A stretch of DNA of 64,000 nt, from the NCBI GenBank assembly GCA_030690945.1, contig JAUYFM010000047.1:1-64000 (forward strand), read 5' to 3'. This document shows, piece after piece, positions 63,016 to 64,000 of this stretch. Within the stretch, counting starts at the first letter, position 1, and every line of letters starts with the position of its first letter. Source of the stretch: Smithellaceae bacterium (GTDB lineage: Bacteria; Desulfobacterota; Syntrophia; Syntrophales; Smithellaceae). A program made the translations under genes and the position numbers. The notes below the pieces were generated by a model, which had not been told where the DNA came from, did no database searches, and saw only the letters and a program-made list of their open reading frames with translations.

Positions 63016-64000
63016 GTGTTGAAAAAAACAACAATCGATAAATTACCCGAGTTGGCAGCCGCGCTGATGGAGAAAGGAACTCTCGTGGCGCCCGTCAAGG
63101 AAGATGCCGGCTTCAATTTCCGGGAAATAACCGACGCCAAGCAGGTGGATTTGATTTTTCATAATACCATTATCAGCCCGAAGTCGGCTTTCTTCCCCCA
63201 GGTGGAGGACTTTGTCCGGTATCAGACGGGAAAGTCAATCCTGGAAGCCGCGCCCGTTGAGCTTAATCTGAAACCGACTTTCCTCTTCGGCGTCCGTCCC
63301 TGCGACGTGAAGAGCTTTCAAATTATGGATATTCACTTTTCCGGCACGGGCGTTGTGGATCCCTACTGGCAGAAAAGACGGGAGGCCACCACCATTTTCG
63401 GTTTTGCTTTTGATATGAACGAGGCTGCCGACGCGGCTGAATTCTATCACACGCTGGGCATTGGCGCGGCGGATCCCGAAGGCAGTGATATCTTTATGGT
63501 GAGAAAAGATGACATTCTGATGCTCAAGGTCATCACACCTAAAGGAGAAAAACTGATGACCGGCCTGAGCTTTCTGACAGATGCCTCGGCGGATGAGATA
63601 AAATATTTCGACGATTATATTACCAAGGGATACGATTATAAAACGTGTTACACTTGTGTGGATACCGAAGCGATTGCGAGAGAATTTGAAGCCATCTTTG
63701 ACAACGCTGATTTCTGGACAAAGATTTCCGACGCCTGTTTAAGCTGTGGCGTGTGCACCTTTGTCTGTCCCACCTGTTACTGTTTTGACATCTGCGATGA
63801 GACGCTTTTCAGCCAGGGGACGCGCCGTCGTGTCTGGGACGCGTGCATGTTTACGGATTTTACGCTGGAAGCCAGCGGGCATAATCCGCGCACGAAAGTT
63901 TATCAGCGTTTAAGGCAGAAAGTATGTCATAAATATTCGTATCATATTCGGAAATACGGCGTGATTTCCTGTGTCGGCTGTGGCCGCTGCACGCGTTACT
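63016..64000 (+). CDS. flxB: FlxB/AsrA-like 4Fe-4S subunit, locus 2 (partial)
   Basis: AAGGAG lies seven bases before GTG (63016). The frame runs open to the window end, about 328 residues, and is absent from the ORF track because it has no stop. It has LFGVRPCDVKSF and SPKSAFFPQVEDF, as in the locus 1 copy, and the C-terminal motif CLSCGVCTFVCPTCYC, then CVGCGRCTR at the end. The internal Cys motif of locus 1 (CVKPPYASCFC) is replaced by a Cys-free region (FGFAFDMNEAADAAEF). It probably continues with a flxA gene outside the window. Confidence 0.85.
   Translation, partial: MLKKTTIDKLPELAAALMEKGTLVAPVKEDAGFNFREITDAKQVDLIFHNTIISPKSAFFPQVEDFVRYQTGKSILEAAPVELNLKPTFLFGVRPCDVKSFQIMDIHFSGTGVVDPYWQKRREATTIFGFAFDMNEAADAAEFYHTLGIGAADPEGSDIFMVRKDDILMLKVITPKGEKLMTGLSFLTDASADEIKYFDDYITKGYDYKTCYTCVDTEAIAREFEAIFDNADFWTKISDACLSCGVCTFVCPTCYCFDICDETLFSQGTRRRVWDACMFTDFTLEASGHNPRTKVYQRLRQKVCHKYSYHIRKYGVISCVGCGRCTRY

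Overview
The window reads like a chromosomal segment of a strictly anaerobic Desulfobacterota bacterium, most likely of the Syntrophus/Smithella (Syntrophales) type. The basis is the gene content: two adjacent heterodisulfide-reductase-like (Hdr/Flx) electron-bifurcation loci, one with an in-frame UGA that fits selenocysteine; acyl-CoA and phenylacetate-CoA ligases; GTP-type PEP carboxykinase next to a biotin carboxylase; and sigma-54 regulation. No taxonomic marker was searched, so this is inference. The core is of moderate GC. Two islands, about 0.1-4.6 kb and 14.8-17.3 kb, look clearly AT-richer by eye.

Layout. 0-0.13 kb: right end of an IS21-family element (tail of istB plus terminal repeats) that cuts the 3' end of a membrane-protein gene. 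0.1-4.3 kb: minus-strand accessory genes: membrane protein, ankyrin-repeat protein, MBL/beta-CASP RNase J-like hydrolase, and a PD-(D/E)XK-like nuclease. 4.6-10.1 kb: PAS-GGDEF diguanylate cyclase, a cysteine-rich ferredoxin-like protein, small membrane proteins, a SnoaL-like protein, a nitroreductase. 10.5-14.6 kb: acyl-CoA ligase with a -24/-12 promoter, divergent from a sigma-54 activator. 14.8-17.3 kb: toxin-antitoxin island (RelE/ParD-like, VapBC, ParE/Phd), attC-like repeats and a remnant of a restriction-methylation gene. 17.4-22.9 kb: SagB-type nitroreductase, SDR, VOC protein, PEP carboxykinase, biotin carboxylase. 23.1-30.5 kb: decayed APC permease, paaK and a complete livKHMGF transporter.

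31.3-41.2 kb is housekeeping: hisI-hisG-hisB, an exported protein, hisA, a HIT protein, yqeY, dnaG, rpoD, tRNA(CAT), a zinc-ribbon protein, an RNase H and the RNase P RNA. The rpoD product ends just after region 4.1 and lacks the region 4.2 helix-turn-helix. 41.3-43.0 kb: a dCache sensor with no output domain and atpE with a signal peptide. 43.5-48.3 kb: a small membrane protein, a histidine kinase, an NtrC-type response regulator, engB.

48.65-64.0 kb is the most interesting part: two tandem Hdr/Flx loci. Locus 1 encodes a 1475-residue HdrA fused to a GltD-like module, a UGA-containing FlxD/MvhD, FlxC, HdrC, HdrB, FlxB and FlxA. Locus 2 encodes an HdrCB-like fusion, a canonical HdrA, a Cys-type FlxD, FlxC and a FlxB that runs off the window. 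Locus 2 has Cys where locus 1 has UGA, and it lacks accessory cysteine motifs found in FlxC and FlxB of locus 1, so the two probably form complexes with different cofactor sets. Such complexes are expected to link NAD(H), ferredoxin and a thiol/disulfide or other low-potential couple, which fits syntrophic metabolism.
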